From the NCBI GenBank assembly GCA_000320605.2, contig KB445818.1, forward strand, positions 223,273-287,272: 64,000 nucleotides of DNA, written 5' to 3'. The translations under genes and the position numbers were made by a program. A model generated the notes under the pieces. The model did no database searches. It worked only from the letters and a program-made list of their open reading frames with translations, and had not been told where the DNA came from. This DNA comes from Gelatoporia subvermispora B (lineage: Eukaryota; Basidiomycota; Agaricomycetes; Polyporales; Gelatoporiaceae). This document shows, one piece after another, positions 1 to 12,600 of this stretch. Position 1 is the stretch's first letter. Each line of letters begins with the position of its first letter.

Positions 1-480
1 TTGCTCATTCTGGTACATAAGCGGCTACGCCTAAGGCACTACCGTGCCGTACGCGAGTACTACGATGAACAGCTAAGGTGAGGAGCGCACAATTCACATA
101 AAAGCTACCCTGACTCGTAGATTGCAGCTTACGCGAGTCTCTGGTGGCCTTACATGCGGCGGCGGCGGAGAGGTACTCTGTAAAGTCTGCGAAAGGCCGG
201 TGACATAGCATGGCTTCGGGATCTCAGTCCATTTGTACCCATATTGTACTTGATAAACGAGTTCCTTGGAGGCATGATACTGGTCAGGAGCCCGCGAGCC
301 TATGGAAGTTGACGTGATGTCATAGCAGAATGTCAATGTGGAGGATAGTTTTAACGAGTTGAAACCCACGGGCGCTAATAGGGTTATTACTTCCCTCGCC
401 GCTCGCATCAACCGGCTGCAATAGCCTCTCGCTTTGATCCCAATTCTGGTTTTGGATCACACTGCCTTGATCTCTCAAAA
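1..480. other. Intergenic, no gene seen
   Basis: The left edge has only short open frames with no recognisable motif. It lies upstream of NAA20 and probably contains that gene's promoter, but no clear TATA box or operator can be singled out. Confidence 0.5.
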
Positions 481-1256
481 ATGAGCGTATCTAGACCTTT
501 CAGAGCGACAGACTTGTTCAAATTCAACCATATGTGAGTCTCATCGGCTCGCTGCAGTGTACGGTCAACTGAGGTCTATCCCCAAGTAACCTCGACATCT
601 GGACGGAGACCGTACGCCCCTACGTTCCCCCTCCTCGCCACTGTCAATAACGTGCACGTAACAGTATGGTATTAGCTTCTACTTAAACTACCTTTCACGA
701 TGGCCCGACCTGTGCATCGCCGAGGAGTCACCAAATGGCCGGATGATGGGCTACAGCAAGTCTTCCGCTCTATCTCCTTCCGAACGCAGTTCTCTTAGGA
801 CGCCCCATTGCAGTCATTGGCAAAGCTGAAGGCACCGGTGCAGAATGGCACGGACACGTCACCGCCCTCACTGTCGCCCCAGAGTACCGGCGCCTGTCGC
901 TCGCCCGCAAGCTCGTCCACGTCCTCGAGCACGTATCAGACGAAGCGTACCGGGGCTTCTTCGTTGACCTCTACGTGCGCTGTACGAACTACACCGCCAT
1001 CAGCATGTACGAGGGCTTCGGGTACAGCGTGTACAGGCGCGTGAGAGAATACTACGGAAGCCTTGGGAAGGGCCGAAACGCAAAAGACGAAGAGGATGCC
1101 TTTGGTGGGTTCATTGCCTCCTTCTGTCATAAATGAATCCGGGTTTCACCTTGAAAACATACAGACATGAGAAAACCTTTGTCTCGGGACCCTCTGCGCC
1201 GGTCGGTGCGGACCAATGGACGAGAGTTCATCGTCAGCGCACATGATGTATCATAG
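481..1256 (+). CDS. NAA20: N-terminal acetyltransferase B catalytic subunit (Naa20/Nat3)
   Basis: GNAT-fold enzyme that, with its Naa25/Mdm20 partner, acetylates nascent proteins starting Met-Asp/Glu/Asn/Gln at the ribosome. The spliced model has five exons: 481-533, 587-611, 665-755, 814-1104 and 1165-1256, giving 184 codons including the stop (183 aa), close to the usual family length of about 180. Diagnostic segments are the N-terminal F-x-A-x-D-L-F-x-F-N start, INLDIWTETYG across two junctions, EWHGHVTALTVAPEYRR (the acetyl-CoA loop region), FFVDLYVR, YEGFGYSVYR and DMRKPLSRD near the C-terminus. Introns are 53-60 nt. Intron 3 (756-813) begins GCAAGT rather than GT; using it restores the conserved Y-I-I-G-K-A-E-G string. 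Exon joins all keep frame. Identity is secure; the exact exon ends are inferred from homology and splice consensus. Confidence 0.94.
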
Positions 1257-1496
1257 AAGCTGTGAACTTGCTATACATCATCGCTGAGCAGCCGTTCGAT
1301 ATCGTTTTCTCCTTTACCTTTTGCAGATGCTGAAGGTATAAGCTATGCCCTCGAGTTGACAATGCCTCTATGATTCACTCGGTGATTGCCTCGAGTTCAG
1401 ACATTTGACTCGACGACTTCTGCGCAAGAGGACAATTGACTGTTGCGACCGTTTATAAGCTCCACCCATCCCTCTCAGTCTCTATTAGTTTCCTGA

Positions 1497-1856
1497 ATGA
1501 GTGGCGGTCACACAGACCGTCTCTTCTTCGTATTGGCAGTCCTACTATGTGTCCTACTAATGTATATCGTCCAGAGAGCGCAGCGCATCGTAAGTCGTCC
1601 CGTAGTGTCATCCCTTCCATGTAATACTGAGCTCTGTGCAGATTGCTGAACATGTGGGTGTCTGGTAGTACATCATCGCGTGTGCGCTGACACTGTCCCC
1701 CAGAACCATGACAGCGAACGCGAAGAACGCGAGCGGGACGGTTCGCGATGGCTCCCATATTGCAAGTCTTCTGTCTCACATCTTACACCTGAAAAGTACC
1801 TGATGCACTCTTCGATCTCAGCTTTGTATCTGCATAACGAACTCGTAATGCTCTAA
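1497..1856 (+). CDS. Small predicted single-pass membrane protein
   Basis: Not recognised. A three-exon model (1497-1589, 1642-1653, 1704-1856) with GTAAGT and GTGGGT donors and CAG acceptors gives 85 residues in one continuous frame. Residues 9-24 form a hydrophobic transmembrane segment (LFFVLAVLLCVLLMYIV), followed by a basic stretch and an acidic/basic Ser-Glu-Arg-Glu-Glu-Arg run. A TATA-like TTTATAAG lies about 45 nt upstream of the ATG. The topology suggests a short N-terminal tail and a cytosolic C-terminal tail, as in tail-anchor-like or small assembly-factor proteins, but no function can be named. The middle 12-nt exon is the weakest part of the model. Confidence 0.45.
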
Positions 1857-2484
1857 CATAGGTCCTCCGTAATACTGTATCATTCCAGCCCACACCGTGT
1901 ATCACTATAATATCTTGCGACCGCAATCACTACTCAGTGTCTTTGTCCTTCTACAAGAGATGTCAACAGCAGCATCCTTCTAGTCTCTGGCAGTCAAACT
2001 GCAAGCCACAATGGATCCGAGGGCTTATCAGTGTGAAATGCATCGCATACACTGAGTTCGATGAACGTTTCTCTGTTACAGATTGCAGGACATTGACAGG
2101 ATCAGCATCGAAAATTGGGTGCATTGTACCTCAACCGCTTGATATATCTGTGATTTGACCGTCCCTGTCTGCATTGCCAAGTCAGCCACAGCTCGCGAAA
2201 TGGAACACAACATGTATCGCTCAGAATGAATACAGCGCACCGAGCGCGCTCAAGCCGGACGTAAATCAATCCTCTTTCCGAGCACGCTCCCCAGCAACGC
2301 CGGCGGCCGCACTCCAAAGGGTCATATGGCCCCGGCAGACTCTCATCATAGCTCTCTGTACATCACCGAGGCAAGGCTACTCACTTGGTATCAGATCTCT
2401 CCGCTGCGGAACAGGATGATGACGTTTCAGACACGGCGGATCGGGACAGGCTGAAACCGGGAAGACGCACCGGGCGCCACCGGC
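1857..2484. other. Intergenic / unresolved
   Basis: This gap between two genes has short open frames on both strands, without conserved motifs. A small spliced gene around 1940-2420 cannot be excluded, but nothing in the translations supports one. Confidence 0.4.
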
Positions 2485-3986
2485 CTACTCGTCGTCTTCG
2501 TCCGTGAGCTCCTCGCCTTCGCGGAGGCCTAGATGGTGTTCAAATCCGGGCCTGCGCGCCCAGTGGCGCCCGTCAGTGTAGGGCTCTGCCTTGAGCGGCA
2601 GGAGCAGCGTGTACAAAGGGCTAGCGCGCGCTGGTGAGCAGTGACAGCATCCAAGGCGAGGCGCGCACTTACTATCCGTCCATCCCGACGTTGAAGAACA
2701 GCTCAAGGTTTTTCCATTTACTACAAGGCCAATGAGCGCTTGCTCTGGAGTTGGTAGAACGAAGCGCGATCATACCCCAAGTCAAATGAGTTGATGAATG
2801 TCTGGCGGTCGCAAATAAGTCGGATAAGAATCAAAGGTTCTGGAGCACTAACCTCTCCACGGCCTTGGGCTACCTTGCGGTAATGCTCATGGTCTTGAGA
2901 CTCGACAGATGTCTCCCCACTGGCTATGCCCCAAAGGTGCCACGTGATCATAATTGTCACTGCCAAGGATAAAACAACAGACAGGATGTATACAAGTAGA
3001 AATGCGACCGGAGGCGAGTAATATGTCCAAAGACCCTGTGGCAGTATATTAGCTCCGCGTGGTGTCGGAAGGTATCGAGATCCCTACGCCATTCCAACCA
3101 AGTGCATCCATGGCCCGCGGCCAGCCAGACAGCGTAAAACATGTTGTTGCTATGCTCAGCCAGACACTGCAGGATTCCTCGAGCGTCAGTCACGCTGGCG
3201 TCCCATTACATCTGTACTGACAGGAAGAGCACAAAATGGCGCTCGTTGTAGAGGCCAACGCATTGATTGATCCCTAAGCCGCGAAGCATGTTCAAGTACT
3301 GCGCGCGCACGAGATCGCCGCTCAATACTCACACTGTGAGAGCCAAATATGCCGATTAGCACCAAACCAAACTTTTCGTCATCGGACGTACCGGACAATG
3401 ATGATCATACTTGAGCACACACCGGTTGCATATGCGGCAATGGTGTGACCTCTCCGAGCGGCAGCGCGGATGAGCCTCTCTTCCACGAGACAACTCAGCC
3501 TACATACCTCCGGCCTCATAATACCACACCGTCTGCATCGTGAAACTGACGCCTTCACGATCTGGATGTCGTCCGACCAGCGGATGCCGGTTAAAGCTCT
3601 GTTCCTCGCACTCTGTCTTTTCTTCGCCCACAGCAGCCCTGTGCCCGGTTGTCGTGGCGGGTCCTCCACAAATCCGGGTGATATTGTGCACACATAGAAG
3701 TAGTGCGCGAACATATTCGCCGCGATTAGCACGCAAACCGGTGTGAGCAGTAACTGCAGCGGGAGCGAGGGTTGTACTACCTCGACTATGTAACAGATAT
3801 GATTGTGTTAGGTTCCATCCCAGTCAACGTTCAGCATCGAAAGATTTGCTCACAGAAACAGATAGCGCCTGTGCCGAGGAGGACCACCCCAAGAGTCACG
3901 AACACCGGCCCAGCAGCGCCGGTCAGTTTGTCGCCGAGGCGTTCCAACGACCGGAAGCACCGGAAGACAATACGAGCGCAAGACAT
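2485..3986 (-). CDS. DHHC-type protein S-palmitoyltransferase
   Basis: Integral membrane enzyme that transfers palmitate from palmitoyl-CoA to protein cysteines. The first exon (3986-3854) starts [11 protein letters not shown] and carries the first TM segment ([16 protein letters not shown]). The second has a further TM, then the post-[11 protein letters not shown] element. The cysteine-rich domain is built across two introns: [12 protein letters not shown] | [20 protein letters not shown] | [18 protein letters not shown], so the catalytic DHHC cysteine and zinc ligands are all present. Later exons give [20 protein letters not shown] (TM), [34 protein letters not shown] and an acidic tail ending EELTDEDDE. 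All joins keep frame, so the gene looks intact. It belongs to the fungal PFA group; I cannot assign it to a specific yeast paralogue. It is transcribed convergently with the small gene to its left and lies 500 bp downstream of DSN1 on the same strand. Confidence 0.92.
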
Positions 3987-4487
3987 TTCACAAATTATGC
4001 AAAAGCAAGAGGTTCAGGAGCAACCGTTCATATGGTCGTCAAAACGTTTGGAATAGTCGTAGACAAGCTGACAGCGGCGGCCCCAGGGCTGCGACAGAGG
4101 GTTGGGAATTGTCGTTGGCCATGAGCGTCTCCTGCGGGGCGAGGGTACGTTTGACGCCTGCTTCGGGGTTGGGGCACGCGAATGACGCACGCACCAGCGC
4201 CGAACGACTGCGGACAGTCTGTAGTATAGCGATGCAAATACATGGTCAAGCAAAGACACAACTAGAGTTATCCAATAACAATACAGTACATGACGTTCGT
4301 AATTTCCCACTCGACTCCTAACGAGTCGGGCTCATACAAAGAGACAGTGTCCCCGTCAGAGTTAGCGGTGACGGTCGTACAAGTTGAAGGGGCAGATGGA
4401 AGCAGCCGAAATGGTTCGTGGACGAAGTGGGGATCGCCTTGGCCGAAGGGTAAGGTGTCGACAGAGATGGGCCAAGGCCACCGAAGA

Positions 4488-6619
4488 TCATCGGCCTCTG
4501 CCTGGTGTAGTAGCTCTTCGTGGTGTCCCTGGTGGTTTGCGCGGTGTCGGCGGAGGTACACCCGTCAACTTCCGCTCCGCCAGTCCCCCTGACGCGTCTG
4601 CGGCCCGCTGTACTTCCCGAACCGCCCGTCGTGCAGCATCGCCCACCTGCGCCTGTGGCCGCGACGCATCGATCCGCGAGAGTGCACGTAGGAGATCCTG
4701 CGGATCTGTTGTAGGATGTGGCCGTGATAATGTTGGTGGAAGGTAGGAGGAAAGTGCGGAGGTGGAGGGTGGTGCAGACTGGGATCTGGATACGAGGGAT
4801 ATATTGAGGAGGGCGAAACGGCGGTCGAGGTCGGCCTGAGAGACTCGTGTTGACTCCAGTGCTGAGTTGGCGAGACCGTGAAGGTGATCGAGCTACAGTA
4901 ATATCAGCACGAACCCGCTCGAATCTGACGCAAGACTCACCTTGAACTCCAGATCTCTGAGACGAGCACGAAGTGGAGACTCGTCGTCAGGCGTCGCTTG
5001 TATGACGCTTCTGGCCAGTTCGATCTGGCCTCTGCCACGAAAGTGTTCTGGGAGGTACCGCTCCTCGACTTCCCAAGCATCCAGGTCATCCACCGTCGCG
5101 CGCTGCTTGCCCTTAGCCCTCGCAGAGACGAAATTCTGATGTCGCTTCTCGAGTCTCTCGCACTCGGTAAGGATACTCGACCGGTAAGCATTGAAGGTGT
5201 TGGAAATCTCGAGCCACGCGTCTTCCTCAGCCTTCATCCTACGAGTGCCGTGCTCTTCATGAGCACAAGACAAACAGCGCCGAATAGACCACTGACCGCT
5301 GGATATGAGCATTGAATCTCGCCTCGCGAGCTCTATTCTTGACATTCTGCTCATTCTGCTTTAAATGTGTTGGAGGACGAGAGCTAGCATCCTCGGGGCT
5401 GTAGACATTGGTATCTATCTGCTTCTCCGCTAGCATCCGAATGACCCGATCCTGCACTCTCTTCAGCAATTGCGAGCCTGTCTCCGACAGCGGCGGTGGA
5501 TCTTTGCCCGACTTTTTTGATGATCGTTTTGATGTCGATGCTTGAGACGACGGATCGGAAGTTGCGTTCATGGCGCGGTGTGAACACCAAATAAGGAGTT
5601 GTCGTGCTCGCTGGGGCTCAGGAAGTTCGCAATCGATGTGCTTGTAGAAGCTGGTATCGGAAACTGACGTGTGTGGTTGGGCTGCGCGAGGTGAGTGCCG
5701 AGCCTCTGGGAACAAAGAACACACGCACCTATGACACCGGTGGCCTCGTAACTCGAACTTATTCGCTTGCCCCGGCTGAGTGAGCTCCTCCGCCTATGAT
5801 GGCCGCCTTCTCGCATCATCTTGTTCCGTTCAATCTGCGGAGTCTCCTGTAACGGTAGCGGATGCGAGGCATCGTGCACTCGGTGATTTGACGGAGGTAG
5901 ATGTGGTTGTCGATGCAATGGCAGCTTTGGGGGAGGAAACTGGATATCTGAGTTTAGATTTCCAACTGCATTCTCCGCAGCCTGTGATTTACGACGCAAC
6001 GTATCCGTCTCAGACTGCATCTGCCGGACGTCCTCGTCTACCTCTGGGTCCGCACGCGTACTAGTGTATACGTTCCTGTCCTTCCCCTTTCCTACTGTGC
6101 GGCCAGATGTACTGACATCTGCGGCCTTGAACTTCTTGGAGGGCGGTTTCGAGAGATCTGGTGGGCGATTTGACGGCGCGACGGAGGGTGGCCGCGAGGT
6201 GGCTCGGGGCTGTGGGAGATCAGGACGGAGGCTATGGCCATTCGGTTGTGATGTTGGTTGCACGGACGCTGGACGGGCAGAGGGTGCGCGGACGATGACA
6301 AGGCCGCCTGGTTGCTCCTCGCCATTGACTGTCCCGTTTGCATGAGCATCCGAAATCGCATAACGTGTGTATCACGTACATTTCCGCTTATTTGGGCCTG
6401 CCGACTTCAATGATGCCTTTGCACAATATGTCAGCAATCATCCGCGCGTGATCTGCTTTGGGAACGCACCTCCTTCTTCAATTTCTTGGACGCGGTGGCG
6501 AGGGGATTGCTGTCATCCGCGCCTTTCCGCTTGTTAGCTTGAGGCTGCGCATGAGACGGTGCTACCGGCTCTTCGACGCCGCTTGACGCAAGGCGCGATG
6601 GCGGCCGGTTGCCGTTCAT
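4488..6619 (-). CDS. DSN1: Kinetochore protein Dsn1 (MIS12/MIND complex)
   Basis: Structural subunit of the MIND complex linking the inner kinetochore to Ndc80. Evidence is the Mis12-Mtw1/Dsn1 family core: a basic RRRSSLSRGKRISSSYEATG block, then after an intron DTSFYKHIDCELPEPQRARQ and LLIWCSHRAM, followed by helical coiled-coil-prone segments (QLLKRVQDRVIRMLAEKQID, then KAEEDAWLEISNTFNAYRSS and the downstream helix) and a C-terminal tail with P-P-P-T-P-R-K-P-P-G-T-P-R-R ending GRGR. The N-terminal third is low-complexity Ser/Pro/Lys, usual for Dsn1. The proposed start is the ATG at 6619; the first exon ends after KKLKKE at 6470. The splice between that exon and the next (around 6400-6310) is not settled: the clean reading frame resumes at about E-E-Q-P-G-G, and a short exon may lie between. 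Otherwise the gene looks complete. Confidence 0.9.
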
Positions 6620-8090
6620 GGGTGCGTCGTCTTGCTTGACGCCGCCGACAACGAGCGCGATGGGCGAGGATAGAGGTGGGTTCGCGGCGCGGGCGCGCGC
6701 GACGATAACGCAAAGCCAACTCGCGTGTCGGAGCTGGAAATCGGTTCCCACGAGCGCGTTTGTTATCACTTTCACACAATCATGTGACGGACTCGGGAAG
6801 CGTCGGCTTACGCCAACAGCAACCTTGCTTGTCTACCCAGTAGATGAGTAGGGACGGTTAGGCAACTGTGTAATAGATTTCAGTATCGATTTCAACCCCG
6901 CATGTTCAAATACAATCGGAGGTTTATCTTGAACAGCGGGACCCGCAGACATTCTGAACTCAACCCGTAATGCCGATGATCTATTTAGAACTCAGTCTTC
7001 AGATAAATGATCGCGGGCAAGGTACCGGGACACGTACTGTGTGGGGAGTACAAATAGCAATGATTGCACCTCAAGTTCACAATGGACAATATTGACCTTT
7101 TGATGGACTTCGGATGTGAAGGTAGTGGCACCATGTCATGCTACGACTTGTTACTTCTGCGATCTGGAGTCCTGGACTGAGTACTCTGTTTCGAAGCGCC
7201 CAGGCTGTTGCTTGGTTGTGTTTGTCAGAAATGGCTCGGCGCTTGTGAATTATATGGGGGTGCACAACAACCTTGACAAGCAAGGTAATTTTAATCTGCA
7301 AACCGGCTGAAGATAGCAATCCAAGTCGACGTTGAATCGCCTCAATCTCTGTCTTCATTCCATGGAAGAATCTTTGCTTGACTTGCACAGACTCGACTTT
7401 GACCAGGAAATGCCACTAAAGGAACTGGTTGCTTACCCGAAGCTGGTTGCTTACTCGAAGTGGCTGCTCACTCTGCTCTGGTATTGCAATATCGATGCTG
7501 TCTTGTCAACATCAGACATACTGCTTGGCGAGATCAAGCACACGTGCTATCTGGAAAGAGATATCTGCCAACGGCACCACGTACCATGCTTGGTGCTCAA
7601 GAACTCGCTTACTTCTCGATGTGTCTGGCTTTGACTGTCTGTATTGCAGTTCGTATGCGCGAACTCTTTGCACCCGTACCCTCAGACCTCGCTCATATAC
7701 GATGCTCTGTGACGCGTTGCATCCACCAGCTCGCTTCTGATATGCGGTGGGAACATGTCTCGCTCACTGGTATGCTCGAGTCTTTCGCACCTTGCGTCTA
7801 TATCGTTGCTTGAAGCATGAATGCAGGTCAAAGTCGAATGTTCACTCTACACAAGGTCCAACATGCCACGTCTATGTTATGCGCAGGGAGTATGCTGCAA
7901 CGCGTGTGGAGCATGATTTCAGTCATATTCATTGCTACTAGAGTAGTACAAGACAAAGTGATAGCTAAAAGTACTAAATTTCAAGGAACATGGGAGTTGT
8001 TGGGACACGGCGCAAGAAGACGCACGAGTTCAGTTGGAAACTGCGCAGACAGATCATATTGGTTATAAATGTCCAATCTTTCTATGCACA
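6620..8090. other. Intergenic, no gene supported
   Basis: AT-richer stretch between DSN1 and a membrane-protein gene. Open frames on the + strand (for example 7332-7634) have no recognisable domain, no convincing codon bias and no splice-supported extension. I see no repeat or RNA gene here. Confidence 0.45.
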
Positions 8091-8768
8091 TCAATGCTCC
8101 TCAGCATCTTCCGTCGCCTGTTCGAAACCCAGATATATCCGCGCAAGCTCCGACTTCCATACCCAGAAGAGCCGCAGGTTGATCATGATTGTCGCAATTT
8201 GTCCGCCACTGGCGGCGTTGGTTGCGTCGCTTGCTGGTTGGTCCATGATGTATACAAGTATAGGGCCGAGGACGATGCCCAACCGTGCTGCATCGCGGGC
8301 ATCCACGAGCATGGTCCTGCACGCGTCCCGCAGGCTGACTTGATCCCACTCGTCCGCGGTGCGGATGTTGATACGCAAGCCCCGATGGAACCCTAAAACT
8401 GCCACGACAAGAGGCATGATTGATATCGTCGCGCTGATGCCACCCATGACCATCGACGCGACTGTGCGCGGGTACACGGAGTATAGGGGCTCCGCGAGGA
8501 CGGCCGCCGTTTTGCGGTTGAACCGCGAGATGAAGAAGCAGAATGCGGTAAACGCGAGCGCCACCCCGAGCCCTGTTCCGAGAACTTTGGGGATGGAAGG
8601 AGGCTGAAATAGTACGTCGGGCTGCTGGGGTGTGGCGCATGGCGAACTCTTCGAGAGCTCGGCCGTGATTGGTGAAGGACACACTGTGGCGACATCGTCG
8701 AGCTCTGGTAGTTCACGTGTACTTCGTTGCGCTGCCTTTGGGTCCAGCCGATATATCGATTCCATCAT
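8091..8768 (-). CDS. Orphan four-TM membrane protein (local family, member A)
   Basis: Unrecognised protein of about 225 aa in one uninterrupted frame. I chose the ATG at 8768 (tandem Met-Met); the frame stays open upstream to another ATG at 9002. Residues 1-60 are polar and Ser/Pro-rich. Hydrophobic segments follow: VLGTGLGVALAFTAFCFFIS, MVMGGISATISIMPLVVAVL, a third around AARLGIVLGPILVYIM, and a weaker fourth near GGQIATIMINLRLFW. Between TM2 and TM3 is a polar linker containing SLRDACRTM, which resembles QLRDAVCTM at the same place in the protein at 30140-31201. This architecture (soluble Ser/Pro N-terminus, TM pair, charged linker, TM pair) recurs in three other minus-strand loci in this window, so I treat them as one lineage-specific family of unknown role. 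The similarity is by eye and weak for this member. Confidence 0.6.
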   Translation of the reverse strand: MMESIYRLDPKAAQRSTRELPELDDVATVCPSPITAELSKSSPCATPQQPDVLFQPPSIPKVLGTGLGVALAFTAFCFFISRFNRKTAAVLAEPLYSVYPRTVASMVMGGISATISIMPLVVAVLGFHRGLRINIRTADEWDQVSLRDACRTMLVDARDAARLGIVLGPILVYIMDQPASDATNAASGGQIATIMINLRLFWVWKSELARIYLGFEQATEDAEEH

Positions 8769-9693
8769 TTGTGTACGCTCTACGGGAGAGGAGGATAAGA
8801 CGTATGTGGATAGACGAGGACGAGACGACGAACAAAGGCACTTTGAGATTGGCCACACGTGAGCTTGGAAAAGCGCCCCTGAATGGGCAGAGTCTCCCAG
8901 CGTCCGTGCACGAGAGCCTGAATCTCTATTGACAAGGCGTTTGCTATGCTTGAGCAACACTGTGAACCCCGAGCTGTGTTTGATGTAGCAAGATATCAGC
9001 ATAGTAGGGGAAAGGCAACTCTCATGAACGCCGGATAAACCTAATTGGGGTTAGACATCAGATGCTTTAACGCACATGCGCAACGCGTATTACAGGGACC
9101 CAGAGGGTCCTATAAGGCCAAAGGATGCTAATATCGCTAGACAAGGAGTATGTGCTCGACGTAGTTCGTGGGAAATAGGATACGAGACGGGCTGTGCAAG
9201 GGGCCGAGCACAGCTTATGCAATTGAGTTCCACTGCAAGCGCCCGGTAGTCACATATCTAATGAGCTTCAGGCATCGCAGGTCTAAGTACAATCCTCGAA
9301 GGACTGAATAACAGCCAAAATTGCGCATACAGTCATGAGTCAAGGCACCATTCAACCCCAGCCAGTCGGAGGAACGAGCAGACTCCACTGCTCCAGTGGC
9401 ATCCACGATGCGCGCCGAAGCTTATGTGGCGCTTGAGTACGACAATTCCGGAGCAAGCGGTGTTCTGCGATGTTGCATAGCTTCAGCTAACAGGCGTCGA
9501 TACATTGTCGTTACAGACAAAATATGAATGAAAAGGAAAGGTGTGTGTAGAAAAGTACACAAACGTAGTACATATCATACAAGTAATCGTCTCGTAAGGA
9601 ATAAAAGACATCACGGATCATCTCTCCTACCATTTAGTGGGACTGCGTAGAGTACGATCAGAGCCTTGTATCGCATTACAAGTGTATAGGAAC
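8769..9693. other. Intergenic, no gene supported
   Basis: Upstream flank of the four-TM gene and 3' flank of the OPT transporter. Only short random frames are present. No repeat or RNA gene was recognised. Confidence 0.45.
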
Positions 9694-12600
9694 TCACCCG
9701 AAGGCCTCTCCAGGTGCAAGTTTCCTCAGCGGCAGTGCCAGGCCATCCGCATTGTTGAACGAAACCGTGTTGCCCCACCATGTCTGAATAGTGTCTGCGC
9801 CGATCGTATTGTTCTTCGGATATTGCAAACAGAAGAAGATAATGATAGCGGAAACGGCGAGACCAGAATCCAACGCAGCGGATAGGACATCTATGGAAGG
9901 GTGTATGCGTCAGCCGCCATGGGAATACACCGAGACAGCTAACTTACAGTTGTACTTCGTCCACCAAGAGAAATGACGGCGGCGGATGACATAGTTGAAC
10001 ACGAAGCCAACAATAGTCCACGGGACGTAGTTGAATGCGGTGGCGGGCGGGATGGCACCGGTTCCGCTGAAGATGACTGGGAAGTTGATGTACTTGATCC
10101 AGGAGTTCGGCCACCGGAAGGAGATGAGATAGCCTCCCAATGGGCAAAGAGCACCAATGAGGAAGAAGAAGATTAGACCACTACGGGAATCGCCTGAATG
10201 TCACGTTACACAGATAGAAGAAGTAACGCGTACTAGTAGATCTGTCCCTTGGAGAACTGACGAGCGGGACCGATGACACCCCAGATGATGGACGCAGTGC
10301 CGAACACCTCAGTTGACGGACACTATTGCCAATGCGTCAACACTTGAAACCAAGAGATGAGACACAAATACCGACAATGAAGCCGTTTGGCTGACTTGGC
10401 GAACAAATATCCGGAATGTGGGTGAACATCCAGGCCTGCACACCCAGTTGCACTGTACCCGCGACGATGGTCGCCACGACCTGGCCCCAGAACATGGGTC
10501 TTGGGGGCACCTTCATGTAGTGGCCGAGCTTGAAGTCCGAGGCGAAGGTGAGAGCTTGCGCCATGGTGATGTAGCCCCAGGTCTTGAACATCATCATGGC
10601 AATGGGTCTCCCAGGGAGCGCATAACCGATTATCAGCTCGGTAATGACGCTGGATGCCACACGTCAGTGACCATGGCAAACCATCCATGAGGCGACGTAC
10701 TTCAATCCAATCTGCTGGTTCGTGATGGCCTGGATCATACCAATTGGGATCGTATATACGAAGGCTGACAAAGGATGTACTCAATGATAGGGATCCTCTA
10801 TGAACAAAGAAGGCACTTACAGACGATCAAAGCGAGTACAAATGCCCAGACCGGGAACTGTGTCTTCCAGACCTCAATAGAGATGATGCCAAAGACGAAC
10901 ATAGTGACTGAAAAAGACATCAACACGAGCAAAAAATATATGCATCTGAAAAACGCACCAAAGATCACACCGTACCACCACTCCGGCACTTGCGGATACT
11001 TGGACATCAGGCGAGCATGGATATCCGGCTGCTCAGACATGGAGCGACGAGACTGCACCCAGATTTGCTTCCGGAAGTACAGGAACGTGTGCGTGAGTGT
11101 GGCAGTGATGGACGCGAAGGACAGGCCGTATGACACCGCGAACGTTGTGGAGAGGAACAGTGGGCTGTATGCTTCGTATTTCGCGACGTTAAGACTGGCA
11201 TCCTCATTAATGATGGCAGTAACATTATAGCTGTTGCCGAAGCGGTCGAACGAGTTGCGAGATGAGATACTAATAACAGTGACCTCATGATCAGCACTCA
11301 TGCCTAACATGTGTAAAGAAAATACTCACGGCATGAACGTGCTGAACCATGTATTGGTGTAGTAGAGTATCGGAACGACGAGCCCTGGAAATCCTTAAGT
11401 AACAAAGGCATACCGCCGTGCCTGAATACCTACAGAAGAAGAACACGAAACCACCAGCAATGTTGGCTTCGGCCCACCACGGTGTTGCGAGGGGGGAGCC
11501 GATGTATGCGATCTAGAGAGGTTGGTGAGACTGGGCACATGTATACAGCCAGTAAACATACCTGAGCCCAGTCGAATGTGACAAGTGACATTCCCTTCAT
11601 GTTCCAGGTTAGCAGACGCCTTGCGCGATCTCACATACATGCACGCACCAGACCACTGCTATAACCGAACAGCTGGTTGACTACAACGTTGTTCGGCGCA
11701 ATCCAGCAAACCCAATTGAAAAAGGATAGAGCCTGGAACAGATAGCCCGGGAAGAAGTACCATGCGACCGAGCAAGCAAATGCAATAAAGAAGAACTTCT
11801 CGCGACTCATACCACCGCGGCTGCCCATACCCGCATACACCTGCTGGTGTAGAGTATTGAACAATGCGCAGGTGACCAGATTCGCAGGCCAAACTAAACA
11901 TGTGGATCAGAATGATCAATCTCGAGATGGCCGAGCTCCACTCACTCATTGACGGAGGCTGCACAAGGAATCGACGGCAAATACCTCCGATAGAGAAGCC
12001 GATCTATGACAGATTCTTTCAGATATGATCTGTGTGCATCACGGAGTAGACGCACAAGTTGAGTACTCATCACAACCATCCATTGGTCTATACCAGGATA
12101 TCAGTGATGTCATCAAGTCGACTGCGGAGAAGAGCGCACATGAGAAGTTATACTGCTGGTTATAGTAGACCCTTTGGACGGCCACGATATCCGTCTAAAC
12201 AACGTCAACGTCGAAGCTCTCGTGAGGGCGTCATCACTTACAGCATATGCTGATCCTGAGCCGACACTAGCCATGATCGTAATCAAGACATGCTCCTTAA
12301 CGTTGAATGGGCCGGGGTTAAGCTGAACCCCAAAGATCTTCTTGCGAGGCATGAACTTGGCCCAGGCACGGCCGATCGGGAATGAGATCAGCTGGGCAAC
12401 AATCTGCAGCCAGGACTAGGTAAGACATGGTCCATTGAGTGGATGGTGAAAACCTACACCGGACACAGATACCGAGGGGAACCGGAAGAAGAAGAATTGA
12501 TTCATTCCCGGGATGATGATTGCCCAGATGAGACCGAGGACCCATACGCGCAGGGAGGACACGGGCATGGTCGGGTCATCCGTGTTTGCCACGGCAGACC

